A DNA stretch of 64,000 nucleotides from Roseiarcus sp050012775 (GTDB lineage: Bacteria; Pseudomonadota; Alphaproteobacteria; Rhizobiales; Beijerinckiaceae), in NCBI GenBank assembly GCA_050012775.1, contig JBEKGN010000008.1, positions 62,001 to 126,000 on the forward strand, given 5' to 3'. The notes beneath the pieces are model-generated. The model was not told the DNA's origin, did no database searches, and saw nothing but the letters and a program-made list of their open reading frames with translations. This document shows positions 44,157-52,986 of the stretch, in pieces. The translations under genes were made by a program, and so were the position numbers. The first letter of the stretch is position 1. Each line of letters opens with the position of its first letter.

Positions 44157-44898
44157 GCTCTCCAGGGCCGCGGGCAACGCGGAGCCCGCCGCGGCGCAGC
44201 CGCTGCTCGCCGTCGCGGGTCTGCAAGCCTGGTACGGCGAATCGCACATTCTGCACGGCGTCGATTTCGACGTTCGGCCGGGCGAGGTCGTCACGCTGCT
44301 CGGGCGCAACGGGGCGGGCAAGACGACGACGCTCAAGTCGATCATGGGCATCGTCGCCAAGCGCAGCGGCTCGGCGAAGATCGCAGGCAGGGAGACGGTC
44401 GGCCTGTCCTCGGATCGAATCGCGCGGCTCGGCGTGGCGATCTGTCCCGAGGAGCGAGGCATTTTCGCCAGCCTGAGCGTGCGCGAAAACCTCATGCTGC
44501 CGCCGAAGATCACGAAAGAGGGCGGGCTGACGCTCGAACGCATTTTCGCGCTGTTCCCGAACCTCGGGGAGCGTCTGAACAGCGGCGGCGGCAAGCTGTC
44601 GGGCGGCGAACAGCAGATGTTGGCGATCGCGCGAATCCTGCGCACCGGCGCGCAGTTCCTGATGCTCGACGAACCCACCGAAGGGTTGGCGCCGGTCATC
44701 ATTCAACAGATCGGGCGCACGATCGCCGAACTGAAGCGCGAGGGTTTCACGATTCTGCTGGTCGAGCAGAATTTCCGTTTTGCTTCGACGGTCGCCGACC
44801 GCTATTTCGTCATGGAGCACGGTCGGGTCATCGACGCCTTCGCCAATTCCGAGTTGAGCGCGAATATGCAGAAGCTGCACGAATATCTCGGCGTTTGA
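44149..44898 (+). CDS. livF: ABC transporter ATPase, LivF type
   Basis: 249 residues: Walker A GRNGAGKTTT, KLSGGEQQMLAIARIL, Walker B LMLDEPTEGLAPVI and VEQNF (H-loop variant with N/F typical of LivF). Pairs with LivG. Has an N-terminal extension of about 20 residues. Confidence 0.92.
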   Translation: MAELSRAAGNAEPAAAQPLLAVAGLQAWYGESHILHGVDFDVRPGEVVTLLGRNGAGKTTTLKSIMGIVAKRSGSAKIAGRETVGLSSDRIARLGVAICPEERGIFASLSVRENLMLPPKITKEGGLTLERIFALFPNLGERLNSGGGKLSGGEQQMLAIARILRTGAQFLMLDEPTEGLAPVIIQQIGRTIAELKREGFTILLVEQNFRFASTVADRYFVMEHGRVIDAFANSELSANMQKLHEYLGV

Positions 44899-44937
44899 CC
44901 CGCCTCGATCGATGAAAGTCCCATGGGGAGGATGCGC

Positions 44938-45090
44938 GTGAATAGCTGGGGTCCGCACACGAACCTCGCGAGTTTGCGGCCGGCGCCGGCGATCTTCGCC
45001 GACCCAGGCGCGATTGCGCCGCGCGTGTCGCGCCGCGGGCCTTTCCCCGCCCGGATTCGCGCCGGGTCGCAATCGACCGAGGAGAGTTGA
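44938..45090 (+). CDS. Possible 50-residue ORF between livF and livH
   Basis: A GTG-started frame with GGGGAGG at 6-nt spacing and a stop 4 nt before the livH start. The peptide starts VNSWGPHTNLASLRPAPAIF and is otherwise Arg/Pro/Ala-rich with no known match. It could be a coupling ORF that loads ribosomes for livH, or chance. Confidence 0.25.
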   Translation: MNSWGPHTNLASLRPAPAIFADPGAIAPRVSRRGPFPARIRAGSQSTEES

Positions 45091-45094
45091 GACG

Positions 45095-45982
45095 ATGTTT
45101 CTCGGGCACGCCATTACGACGCAGCAACTTTATGGACAGCTGCTGATCGGGCTCATCAACGGCTCGTTCTATGCGTTGTTGAGCCTCGGCCTCGCCGTGA
45201 TTTTCGGCATGTTGAACATCGTCAATTTCGCCCATGGCGCGCTCTACATGGTCGGCGCGTTCGGCGCATATTTCCTTCTGCACGGCTTGGGTCTCAATTA
45301 TTGGTGGGCGCTCATCGGGTCGCCTTTGATCGTCGGCGCGCTGGGCGCCGTCATCGAGCGCACGCTTCTGTATCGGCTGAGGGGCCTCGATCCGCTCTAC
45401 GGATTGCTTCTCACCTTCGGTCTGGCCTTGGTGATCCAGGGCCTGTTTCAGAATTTTTACGGCGCGTCCGGAATGCCCTACGCGATCCCGCCGGAATTGT
45501 CGGGCGGGCGCAACCTCGGCTTCATGTTCCTGCCGAACTATCGCGCCTGGGTGATCGTGTTTTCGGCGTTCGTGTGTTTTTCGACCTGGTTCACCATCGA
45601 GAAGACGAAGCTCGGCGCCTATTTGCGCGCGGCGACGGAAAACCCGGCTCTCGTGCGCGCGTTCGGCGTCAACGTGCCGCGGATGATCACGCTGACCTAC
45701 GGATTCGGGGTCGGGCTGGCCGCGCTGGCCGGCGTGCTCGCGGCGCCGATCAATCAGGTCCGCCCCGGCATGGGCGCCGACATCATCGCCGTCGTTTTCG
45801 CGGTGGTGGTGATCGGCGGCATGGGTTCGATCCTCGGATCGATCGTGACCGGCTTCGTTCTCGGCGTCGTCGAAGGCCTGACCAAGGTGTTCTATCCGGA
45901 AGCGTCGAACACCGTCGTCTTCGTCATCATGGCGATCGTCCTCCTCATCAAACCGGCGGGTCTCTTTGGAAAAGTCGCATAA
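45095..45982 (+). CDS. livH: ABC transporter permease, LivH type
   Basis: 295 residues with about eight membrane segments. GSFYALLSLGLAVIFGMLNIVNFAHGALYM is the diagnostic LivH start; the EAA-like coupling region is ATENPALVRAFGVNV. ATG 45095 is preceded by GAGGAGAG. Confidence 0.92.
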   Translation: MFLGHAITTQQLYGQLLIGLINGSFYALLSLGLAVIFGMLNIVNFAHGALYMVGAFGAYFLLHGLGLNYWWALIGSPLIVGALGAVIERTLLYRLRGLDPLYGLLLTFGLALVIQGLFQNFYGASGMPYAIPPELSGGRNLGFMFLPNYRAWVIVFSAFVCFSTWFTIEKTKLGAYLRAATENPALVRAFGVNVPRMITLTYGFGVGLAALAGVLAAPINQVRPGMGADIIAVVFAVVVIGGMGSILGSIVTGFVLGVVEGLTKVFYPEASNTVVFVIMAIVLLIKPAGLFGKVA

Positions 45983-45983
45983 G

Positions 45984-46952
45984 ATGAGCACAAACCCGGT
46001 CGCGGCGCCGACAAACCCGTTCACGCGCGAGGGCCGCGAATTCGGCGTCGCCTTTCTGATCATGCTGGTCTTGATCGGCGTTGCGCCGTTCGTCGCCTAT
46101 CCCTTTTTCGTCATGCAGGCGCTTTGCTTCGCGCTGTTCGCCAGCGCGTTCAACCTGCTGATCGGTTATGTCGGGCTGCTGTCTTTCGGCCACGCGATGT
46201 TCCTGGGATCGGCGAGCTACGTCTGCGCCCATGCCGCCAAGGTCTGGGGGCTCGAGCCCGAGCTGGCGATCCTGGTGGGCGTCGCCTGCTCGGCTTTCCT
46301 CGGCCTGATCGCCGGCGCGCTTTCGATTCGCTCGCAGGGCATCTATTTCGCGATGATCACCGTGGCCCTGTCGCAGATGATCTATTTCTTCTGCGTCGAG
46401 GCGCCGTTCACCCACGGCGAGGACGGCATCCAGGCGGTTCCGCAAGGCTACGTCTTCGGCCTGATCGATTTGTCCAAGCCGACGGCGCTTTATCTCTTCA
46501 CCGCGGCGATATTCCTTTTCGGCTTTCTGGCGGTCTATCGCACGGTCAATTCGCCGTTCGGCGAAATTCTCAAGGCGATCCGCGAGAACGAGCCGCGCGC
46601 GATTTCGCTGGGCTACCGCGTCGCGCGCTACAAGCTGGCGGCCTTCGTTCTTTCCGCCGCGCTGGCCGGGCTCGCGGGCGCGACCAAGGCGATCGTGGTG
46701 CAAAACGCCTCCTTGACGGATGTCGGCTTCGCCATGTCCGGCGAAGTGGTGCTGATGACCCTGCTGGGCGGCATGGGCACGCTCTATGGCCCGGTCGTCG
46801 GCGCGCTCGTCGTCGTTTCCATGCAGAACTATCTCGCGCAATACGGCCAATGGGTCACGGTGATCCAAGGCGCCGTTTTCGTCGCTTGCGTCTTGCTGTT
46901 TCGCCGCGGCATCGTCGGGGAGATCGGCAAAGCGCTCAAATGGTCGATCTGA
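45984..46952 (+). CDS. livM: ABC transporter permease, LivM type
   Basis: 322 residues. Conserved LivM elements: FNLLIGYVGLLSFGHAMF, IRSQGIYFAMITVALSQM, RAIRENEPRAISLGY and LLGGMGTLYGPVVGA. It follows livH by one base. The cluster livGFHM lacks a periplasmic binding protein gene, so the substrate cannot be inferred from it beyond amino acids, amides or related compounds. Confidence 0.92.
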   Translation: MSTNPVAAPTNPFTREGREFGVAFLIMLVLIGVAPFVAYPFFVMQALCFALFASAFNLLIGYVGLLSFGHAMFLGSASYVCAHAAKVWGLEPELAILVGVACSAFLGLIAGALSIRSQGIYFAMITVALSQMIYFFCVEAPFTHGEDGIQAVPQGYVFGLIDLSKPTALYLFTAAIFLFGFLAVYRTVNSPFGEILKAIRENEPRAISLGYRVARYKLAAFVLSAALAGLAGATKAIVVQNASLTDVGFAMSGEVVLMTLLGGMGTLYGPVVGALVVVSMQNYLAQYGQWVTVIQGAVFVACVLLFRRGIVGEIGKALKWSI

Positions 46953-46970
46953 GGCGGCGCCGGGCGCGCC

Positions 46971-48206
46971 TCAAGCTTTCGACGACAGCGCGAGCTTGCG
47001 CAGATCGAATTGCGGATCGGCGGCCTGCTCGGGCGTGAGGGGCAGGGCGCCGGCGATGATTCGCCGCGCCGCCATGTGCTCGGCGCCGCGGTTGACCGTC
47101 TCCACCGTCGCGAGCGCCGGCCCGCGAAAGCCGAAAGCCGCGAAGGCGCGCGATTTCGGGTCGCCGCGCAGCTCCCAGCGATCGACCCCGTGCGACAGGC
47201 CGGCGATCTGCAGTTTGAGGTCTCCCTGGTCGCTCCAGAACCAGGGCGTCGCGGCGTAGGGCTCGGCCTTGCCCGTCAGTCGCCGGGCGACGCAGCGCGC
47301 CTGGTCGGTGGCGTTCTGGACCGATTCGAGACGCAGCGGCAGGCCGAGCGAGGCGTGCGAAAATTGCGCGCAGTCGCCGATCGCGGAAACGGCGGGATCG
47401 GAAGTCGCGAGCCATTCGTCGACGACGATTCCGTTGGCGCAGGTCAGGCCGGCTTCGCGCGCCAAGCGATCCTCGGCGAAGACGCCGACGCCGACGATGA
47501 CGACATCCGCGCGAAGGCGCTCGCCGTTCGACAGGACCACCTCTTCGGCTTCTCCCGACGATCCCTCGATCGAGGCGACGCCGACGCCGAAGCGGAACTT
47601 CGCGCCGAACGCCTGGTGAGCCTCGAGGAAAAACGAAGACGTCAACGGAGAAACGGCGCGCCCCAGCGGGCGATCGGCGATCTCGACGATGGCGACCTCC
47701 CCGCCCAGGGCCAACGCGGTGGCGGCGATTTCCAGGCCGATGAATCCTGCGCCGATGACGACGACGCGGCGACCCGGCCCCAGCCGCTGGCGAATCGTTT
47801 GGGCGTCGACGATGTTGCGCAGGCCGAGGACGCCGCCGAGATCGGCGCCGGGGACGTCGAGCGGCCGCGGCCGGGCGCCGGTTGCCAGGATCAGATGGTC
47901 GAACGGCGCCGCCCCGCCCGAGGAAAGCTCGACGCGCTTCGAGCGCAGGTCGATGCGCAAGGCCCGTTCGCCGAGGCGCAGATCGATATCGCGCTCGCGA
48001 TAAAACTGTTCGGCGCGCAGCGGCAGGCCGGCGAGATCCAAATCTCCCTTGAGAAACGCCTTCGACAGCGGCGGGCGCTGGTATGGCAATTCCGCTTCGC
48101 CCGAAAGCAGGACGATCTCGTCCGCGCCGCCCTCTTCGCGCAGGCTCGCGGCGACCTGAACGCCCGCGTGACCGGCTCCGACGATGACGATCGAGCGGCG
48201 CGACAT
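46971..48206 (-). CDS. FAD-dependent ferredoxin reductase, rhodocoxin/putidaredoxin reductase type
   Basis: 411 residues: FAD motif IVIVGAGHAGVQVAASLREEG, ATGARPRPLDVPG, NAD motif VVVIGAGFIGLEIAATALALGG, DEWLATSDPAVSAIGDCAQF, and a C-terminal domain (PWFWSDQGDLKLQIAGLS). The family passes electrons from NADH to a ferredoxin serving a P450 or dioxygenase; no such partner lies beside it (fdxA is 4 kb away). GGGAGA precedes ATG 48206. Confidence 0.9.
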   Translation of the reverse strand: MSRRSIVIVGAGHAGVQVAASLREEGGADEIVLLSGEAELPYQRPPLSKAFLKGDLDLAGLPLRAEQFYRERDIDLRLGERALRIDLRSKRVELSSGGAAPFDHLILATGARPRPLDVPGADLGGVLGLRNIVDAQTIRQRLGPGRRVVVIGAGFIGLEIAATALALGGEVAIVEIADRPLGRAVSPLTSSFFLEAHQAFGAKFRFGVGVASIEGSSGEAEEVVLSNGERLRADVVIVGVGVFAEDRLAREAGLTCANGIVVDEWLATSDPAVSAIGDCAQFSHASLGLPLRLESVQNATDQARCVARRLTGKAEPYAATPWFWSDQGDLKLQIAGLSHGVDRWELRGDPKSRAFAAFGFRGPALATVETVNRGAEHMAARRIIAGALPLTPEQAADPQFDLRKLALSSKA

Positions 48207-48378
48207 GGCTTCTCCCAGAGCAAGACGATCGGGCCGATAGCATTCGGCGGCGCGAACGAAGGCGTGAGCGCGGCGCAAAAGCGTCGGCGGCCGACGACCT
48301 ATCATGAATTCCCCGCCGGACGATACAAGCGCATCGGGGCGGGCGCGACCTTTTATCGCCGCGCGCGCCGCGACGATT

Positions 48379-49911
48379 TCACAGCAATTGTCGTCTCAAC
48401 GAGCGTCCAAAGACGAGCGACGCCAGCATATAGATCATCGCGTAAACAACGATCGCGGCAATGCCGGTCAGCGCGATGTCGAGTTCGTTTCTCATGAAAT
48501 GGAAACGATGAACGAACCCATCGACCTCACTATACAAATACGGGGCCGCCATCGCGGCGGCGCCCGAACAGAACGTCGTTATCGCGACGTTTTCGATCAG
48601 CTTGGCGTCGGGCCGCATCCAGCGGCGGCGCAGGCCCATGAGGATGAGCAGGACGAAATTGATCCAGGCGCCGGCTGCCGTCGCCATGGCGAGGCCGACG
48701 GCGCCGTGAATGCGGTAAAGGCCGATCTTGAGCGCGAGATTGACCGCGAGCCCGGCGAAGAAGCACAGCATCGGCGTCGTCGTGTCGCCGCGGGACTGGA
48801 AGCCCGCGACGGCGGAGCGAATGAGGACCATCGGGATCAGGCCGAGCCCATAGGCTGCGAGCACGGCGGCCGACCTCAGCGCGGCGTCGGCGTCGAACTT
48901 GTCGCGCAGGAATGCGCCGCGCACGACCTCATCGGGCAAGATCAGGAACGCGACGAGGAAGGGCGCGGTGAGGGCGAGGGTGAGCGCGATCGATCGGTTC
49001 TGCGCGCCGGCCGCTCCCTCGACGTCGCCGGCCGCGAGCCGGCGGCTCATCTCCGGCAGAAGCACGGTTCCGGCCGCCACGCCGATGACCCCTAGGGGCA
49101 ATTGGTAGAGGCGCTCCGCGTAATAGATCGAGGAAACGGCGCCGGTGGGCAGGATCGAGGCCAGGATCGTATCGGCCAGGATGGCGATCTGCTGGCCCGC
49201 GGAGCCGATGACCGCCGGTCCCAGGGCGGTGAAGAACTGCCGAACGTCGCGGTCGAACCTCGGGATGGCCAAGCGCTCGAGAACGCCGCGCCGACGCGCC
49301 TCGAACATCAGCAAGAGGAGTTGGGCCAGGCCCGAGGCGGCGACGCCCCAACTCGCGGCGACGCCGGCGTCGGGAAACAGGAAAGCGAGGGCGAGAAATC
49401 CCATGACAAAGAGATTGAGCACGACCGGGGCGAAGGCCCCCATGCTGAAAAACCCATGCGCGTTCAGGGTTCCCGTATGCAAAGTCGCGAGCGTTATGAA
49501 AGCCAGATAGGGAAACGTGATGCGCGTCATGCCCACGGCGAAGGCGAATTTCTGCGGATCCTTCTCGAAGCCCGGAGCGATGAGTTCGACGAGTTGCGTG
49601 GTGTACAAATACGCCAGCGCCAGCAGCGCCAATTGCGAGATCAGCAGCAGTGTGAAAATTCGGCTCGAAAAAGTCTTCGCGCTTTCCTCGCCTTCGGCGA
49701 CCAGCACCCGCGAATAGGTCGGCACATAGGCCGAACTGAACGCGCCCTCGCCGAAGATGGCGCGAAATTGGTTCGGCAGGCGCAAGGCGACAAAAAAGGC
49801 GTCGGCCAAGGGGCCGGCGCCCAGAATCGCCGCGATCATGAGATCGCGCGCGAATCCCGTCAGCCGCGACAACGCGGTGAAGCCGCCTACGGAAATGAAG
49901 TTTCGGTACAT
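48379..49911 (-). CDS. murJ: Lipid II flippase MurJ
   Basis: 510 residues, 14 predicted membrane segments. Start MYRNFISVGGFTALSRLTGFARDLMIAA and LRLPNQFRAIFGEGAFSSAYVPTYS are diagnostic, as is YYAERLYQLPLGVIGVAAGTVLLPEMSR. It moves lipid II to the periplasmic face and completes the peptidoglycan route whose other genes (murA, B, C, ddl) are in the window. Divergent from the helicase-like gene. Confidence 0.96.
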   Translation of the reverse strand: MYRNFISVGGFTALSRLTGFARDLMIAAILGAGPLADAFFVALRLPNQFRAIFGEGAFSSAYVPTYSRVLVAEGEESAKTFSSRIFTLLLISQLALLALAYLYTTQLVELIAPGFEKDPQKFAFAVGMTRITFPYLAFITLATLHTGTLNAHGFFSMGAFAPVVLNLFVMGFLALAFLFPDAGVAASWGVAASGLAQLLLLMFEARRRGVLERLAIPRFDRDVRQFFTALGPAVIGSAGQQIAILADTILASILPTGAVSSIYYAERLYQLPLGVIGVAAGTVLLPEMSRRLAAGDVEGAAGAQNRSIALTLALTAPFLVAFLILPDEVVRGAFLRDKFDADAALRSAAVLAAYGLGLIPMVLIRSAVAGFQSRGDTTTPMLCFFAGLAVNLALKIGLYRIHGAVGLAMATAAGAWINFVLLILMGLRRRWMRPDAKLIENVAITTFCSGAAAMAAPYLYSEVDGFVHRFHFMRNELDIALTGIAAIVVYAMIYMLASLVFGRSLRRQLL

Positions 49912-50294
49912 GCCTTGGCTTCGAATCACCGATGGGAAGAATAGCGCCGAATCGCAGACTGACGCCTTTATCCCGAATATTGCGTTTCGCGTAGGCGGGA
50001 TTTTTCGGCCGTGGATCAGGCTCTTCGCCGCCGGCCGGGACGGCTCTCGCCGAGCTGCGCGCCAATTCGCCGCGATGGGTTCCCGCCGGCGGGGAAAAGA
50101 CGCTCTCCAAGAGGTGGACGGCTCCAAAGGCCCGTCGCCCGAGTTTGCCCAGCCCGGCCATCGAACGCCCCGGCATTGGCAGCGCCCGAACGGTCAGGTA
50201 AAGAACCTCGCCGTGTTGGGGTCGCCCACTGGATCGCAACGGCTCCACGGACGGCGGGCCGGCGATTGAAGCCGACGATTTCGAAGGAAGCGCG
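49912..50294. other. Divergent upstream region murJ / helicase-like gene
   Basis: 383 bases with no supported gene. No ATP-binding or DEAD-box helicase remnant is visible in any frame upstream of 50295. Less GC-rich near murJ (49920-50005). AAGGAAG at 50285-50291 is the ribosome-binding site of the next gene. Confidence 0.4.
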
Positions 50295-52136
50295 ATGGCA
50301 GAGGCAGAAGCGACGCAGGACAGCGATGCGCCCGCCGGCGCGCCGCCCGCGCGGGCCTTGGACCTGACGAACATTCGCGGCTTCCAAGTCTTGCCCGTCG
50401 CGAACCAAGTCTTGGCCGTCGCGAACGAGGAACCCGAGGCCAACCCGCTCGACGACGAAACGCGCAAGCTCGAACTGGCGAAGGAGTTCGCGGCGCGCGC
50501 GACGCGCCTTGCCGAGGCCGTCGACGAAGCGCTCGTGCTCGCCAACGACGGCACGATCCGCTGGCTCGGCGATCCCGTCGCCAAGCTCGCCGCCGGCGAA
50601 GAGGCGCTGAAGCCGAGGGCCATCATCCTCGCGGACGAGGCGCTGTCGTCGGAGGGCAGGGAAGCGGTGCAACAACGCGTCGCGCTTTGGCTGGTCGCGC
50701 ACGTGCGCAAGGCGCTCGGCCCGCTATTCTTGCTGGCCGAGCCTGAATCCGTTCCGGAGGGTGTGCGCGATCTCGCTGTCAAGCTCTCGGAATCGCTCGG
50801 CGTTCTCGAGCGCGAACGCGTCAAGGCGCAAGTGAAGGCGCTCGATCAGAACGCGCGCGGCGCGCTGAGAAAGATCGGCGTGCGCTTCGGCGCCTTTTAC
50901 ATCTACGTCCCGGCTCTCCTCAAGCCCGCGTCTCGGACCCTGTGCACGCAACTCTGGGCGCTGCGTCGCGCGGACGCGGAGAAGGAAGCGGTCGCCGAGC
51001 GCCTGTTGCATTTCGCGTCGTCGGGAAGAACCTCGTTCGCGGTGGAGCCTCCGGCTTCGGGAGAAGTCTATCGCGTCGCGGGTTTCCGCCTTTGCGGGGA
51101 TCGCGCGGTTCGCGTCGATATCGTCGAGCGACTGACGGATTTGATCCGCGCCGCCCTGCCGCGCCACGGGCAGTCCGGACCGGGCGCCGCGACGGACGAA
51201 GGCGGCGAGGGATTTGTCGTCACCAATCAGATGACGTCTTTGACAGGCTGTTCGGGCGAACATTTCGCCTCGATTCTGCGCTCTCTCGGTTTTGCCAGCC
51301 ACAAGGTGAAAAAGTCGGAGTTTCTCGTTGCGGCGCGCAAAACCGCCGCCGAGGCGAGCGCCGCCGCGCCGCCGCCGCCGGCGCAAAACGAGGAAAGCGG
51401 ACCGCTCCACGCGGCGACGGACGCGGCGCCAAACGAGGAGAGCGGACAGCCCGAAACGGCGACGGACGCGGCGCAGACGACGTCCGCCGGGGAAACCGCG
51501 CCTCAGCCTTCCGCCGCGGCCGACGAGTCGGCGCCGAGCGAAACTGCGTCGACGGAAGGCTCGGCCCCTCACGACGGCGACGAGGGCGCGGCCGCGACGC
51601 CTGCCGCCGCGGCTCAGGCGGGCGACGCTCAAGAGGGCGTCTCGCCCGCCGAGGAAGAAAAGCCGGTCGAAGACGAGCTGATCGAAATTTGGCGGCCGGC
51701 CCCGCGGCGGGCGCGCCATGCCGGTCGGGACCACCGCCGACCGTTGCGGGGCGGCGAGGCGGCGGCGCCCGCCGAGGGACACGCCCAGCCGCAAGAGGCC
51801 CAGCCGCGAAAGCCCTGGCGAGATCGGCGTCATGCGGGAGGGCCCCGCCAGACGCAGCCCGAGGGGGCGCGACCGGCCGATCCAAATCCGTCCGGCGGCG
51901 CCCAAAGGCCTCCAGCCGAGCCGGCGCGCGAAGCGCGTCGTCCCTCCTGGCGCCGCGATTCGTCCAAAGGTTCGAGAAACGACGACAGCCGAGCCGCCGA
52001 GCCGCCGAGCGCCGACAAGGCGCGGCCGCGCCCTCCCCCGCCGGAACAACGCAAGCCGAGCGTAAATCTCGATTCGCCGTTTGCGAAATTGCTCGATCTC
52101 AAGCCGTTGCTGAAGTCGCGCGACACGACGAAATAG
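50295..52136 (+). CDS. Protein matching the C-terminal part of the Hyphomicrobiales helicase family
   Basis: 613 residues. Residues about 75-345 (DGTIRWLGDPVAKLAAGE, ALRKIGVRFGAFYIYVPALLKP, VVTNQMTSLTGCSGEHFASILRSLGF) resemble the C-terminal region of the large (~1000-residue) superfamily II helicase that lies before fdxA-carD in many relatives. No helicase domain is present, and the start has its own ribosome-binding site, so it is not a window or frame artefact. Residues 345-613 are low-complexity Ala/Glu/Pro then Arg/Pro-rich. The S4-domain RNA-binding gene usually found next is missing. Function unknown; RNA binding is likely. Confidence 0.65.
   Translation: MAEAEATQDSDAPAGAPPARALDLTNIRGFQVLPVANQVLAVANEEPEANPLDDETRKLELAKEFAARATRLAEAVDEALVLANDGTIRWLGDPVAKLAAGEEALKPRAIILADEALSSEGREAVQQRVALWLVAHVRKALGPLFLLAEPESVPEGVRDLAVKLSESLGVLERERVKAQVKALDQNARGALRKIGVRFGAFYIYVPALLKPASRTLCTQLWALRRADAEKEAVAERLLHFASSGRTSFAVEPPASGEVYRVAGFRLCGDRAVRVDIVERLTDLIRAALPRHGQSGPGAATDEGGEGFVVTNQMTSLTGCSGEHFASILRSLGFASHKVKKSEFLVAARKTAAEASAAAPPPPAQNEESGPLHAATDAAPNEESGQPETATDAAQTTSAGETAPQPSAAADESAPSETASTEGSAPHDGDEGAAATPAAAAQAGDAQEGVSPAEEEKPVEDELIEIWRPAPRRARHAGRDHRRPLRGGEAAAPAEGHAQPQEAQPRKPWRDRRHAGGPRQTQPEGARPADPNPSGGAQRPPAEPAREARRPSWRRDSSKGSRNDDSRAAEPPSADKARPRPPPPEQRKPSVNLDSPFAKLLDLKPLLKSRDTTK
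50386..50427. repeat. 21-bp tandem repeat, two units, inside the helicase-like gene
   Basis: AAGTCTTGCCCGTCGCGAAC and AAGTCTTGGCCGTCGCGAAC, 50386-50406 and 50407-50427, give the repeated peptide QVLPVAN-QVLAVAN. Frame-preserving. Confidence 0.85.
51387..51474. repeat. 45-bp direct repeat inside the helicase-like gene
   Basis: Two 15-codon units (starting with NEESG and ending with ATDAA) at 45-bp period, diverged in the middle. Part of the low-complexity tail region. Confidence 0.7.
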
Positions 52137-52157
52137 AGAGCTTCACGCCGCCCACGC

Positions 52158-52178
52158 CGACTCGCTCAGGGCGAGTCG
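52158..52178 (+). terminator. Hairpin after helicase-like gene
   Basis: CGACTCGC (52158-52165), loop TCAGG, GCGAGTCG (52171-52178), perfect 8-bp stem 22 nt after the stop. No U-tract. Confidence 0.45.
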
Positions 52179-52202
52179 GTCGCCAACCGGGCTGGAAAGG
52201 AC

Positions 52203-52259
52203 ATGGATAACTTGGGAATTGCGCGGGCCTCGCCGGCGACGCCGCAATGCGGTAATTGA
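52203..52259 (+). CDS. Possible 18-residue ORF upstream of fdxA
   Basis: ATG 52203 with GGAAAGGAC just upstream, 18 codons, peptide MDNLGIARASPATPQCGN, then TGA. It could be a leader for fdxA (129 nt further) or chance. Confidence 0.2.
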   Translation: MDNLGIARASPATPQCGN

Positions 52260-52388
52260 TCGCCACGGCCAGCGGATGTTATCGTCGCCGCGCGGTTGCT
52301 ATCTGTAGCGTTTTCGCCGGGGACAAGGGCCCGCGCGTTGGGTGAGTCGCCGTCGCCGTCGGCGTTCGATCGGGCAAGGGACAATTCT

Positions 52389-52727
52389 ATGACATATGTG
52401 GTCGTCGAAAACTGCATCAAATGCAAATACATGGATTGCGTCGAGGTCTGTCCCGTCGATTGTTTCTACGAAGGCGAAAATATGCTCGTCATCCATCCCG
52501 ACGAGTGCATTGATTGCGGGGTTTGCGAGCCGGAATGTCCGGCCGAGGCAATTAAGCCCGACACGGAGCCGAGTCTGGAGTCCTGGCTGCGTATAAATTC
52601 GGAATACTCGAAGATTTGGCCGAATATAACGACGAAGAAGGAGCCGCCGGCCGACGGGAAGGAGTTTGACGGACGGTCCGGAAAATACGGTGAGTTTTTC
52701 TCGCCAAAGCCGGGCGAAGGCGATTAA
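52389..52727 (+). CDS. fdxA: Seven-iron ferredoxin FdxA
   Basis: 112 residues. By comparison with Azotobacter ferredoxin I, C9, C17 and C50 bind the [3Fe-4S] cluster and C21, C40, C43 and C46 the [4Fe-4S] cluster; C12 and C25 are extra. The C-terminal half has the usual SLESWLRINSEYSKIWPNIT. A longer frame upstream is unconserved. It is paired with carD as in most relatives and may serve the oxidoreductases at 58-63 kb, an inference. Confidence 0.96.
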   Translation: MTYVVVENCIKCKYMDCVEVCPVDCFYEGENMLVIHPDECIDCGVCEPECPAEAIKPDTEPSLESWLRINSEYSKIWPNITTKKEPPADGKEFDGRSGKYGEFFSPKPGEGD

Positions 52728-52986
52728 GGCTCTCCCAGGGAAGAGGGTTCGCCTAGGAATTAGGCAGCCGAAGCGCGAGTTAACGCTATCGCTCTGTCGT
52801 TTTTGATTCTTCGAGAAATTTGTGCTAAAGGATTTATTAATGGGGTGTTTTAGGCCCCCTGCGTGATTATCTTGTTCCTCGAAGCGCTGAATTCGAGGGC
52901 GAACTGCGTTGACAATCGGGCGATCGACCCCGGCGTCGTGGATTTGCGCCGGCAGCGAATCGTCCTGTGTTTGGAGAGTTTGGGCC
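52728..52986. other. carD upstream region
   Basis: 259 bases, clearly AT-richer around 52790-52850 than its surroundings. TTGATT, 17 bases, then TAAAGG (around 52804-52832) is a possible sigma-70-like promoter. GCCTA/TAGGC at 52751-52765 is a weak hairpin after fdxA. A GGAGAG about 10 nt before ATG 52987 is the ribosome-binding site. Confidence 0.45.
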
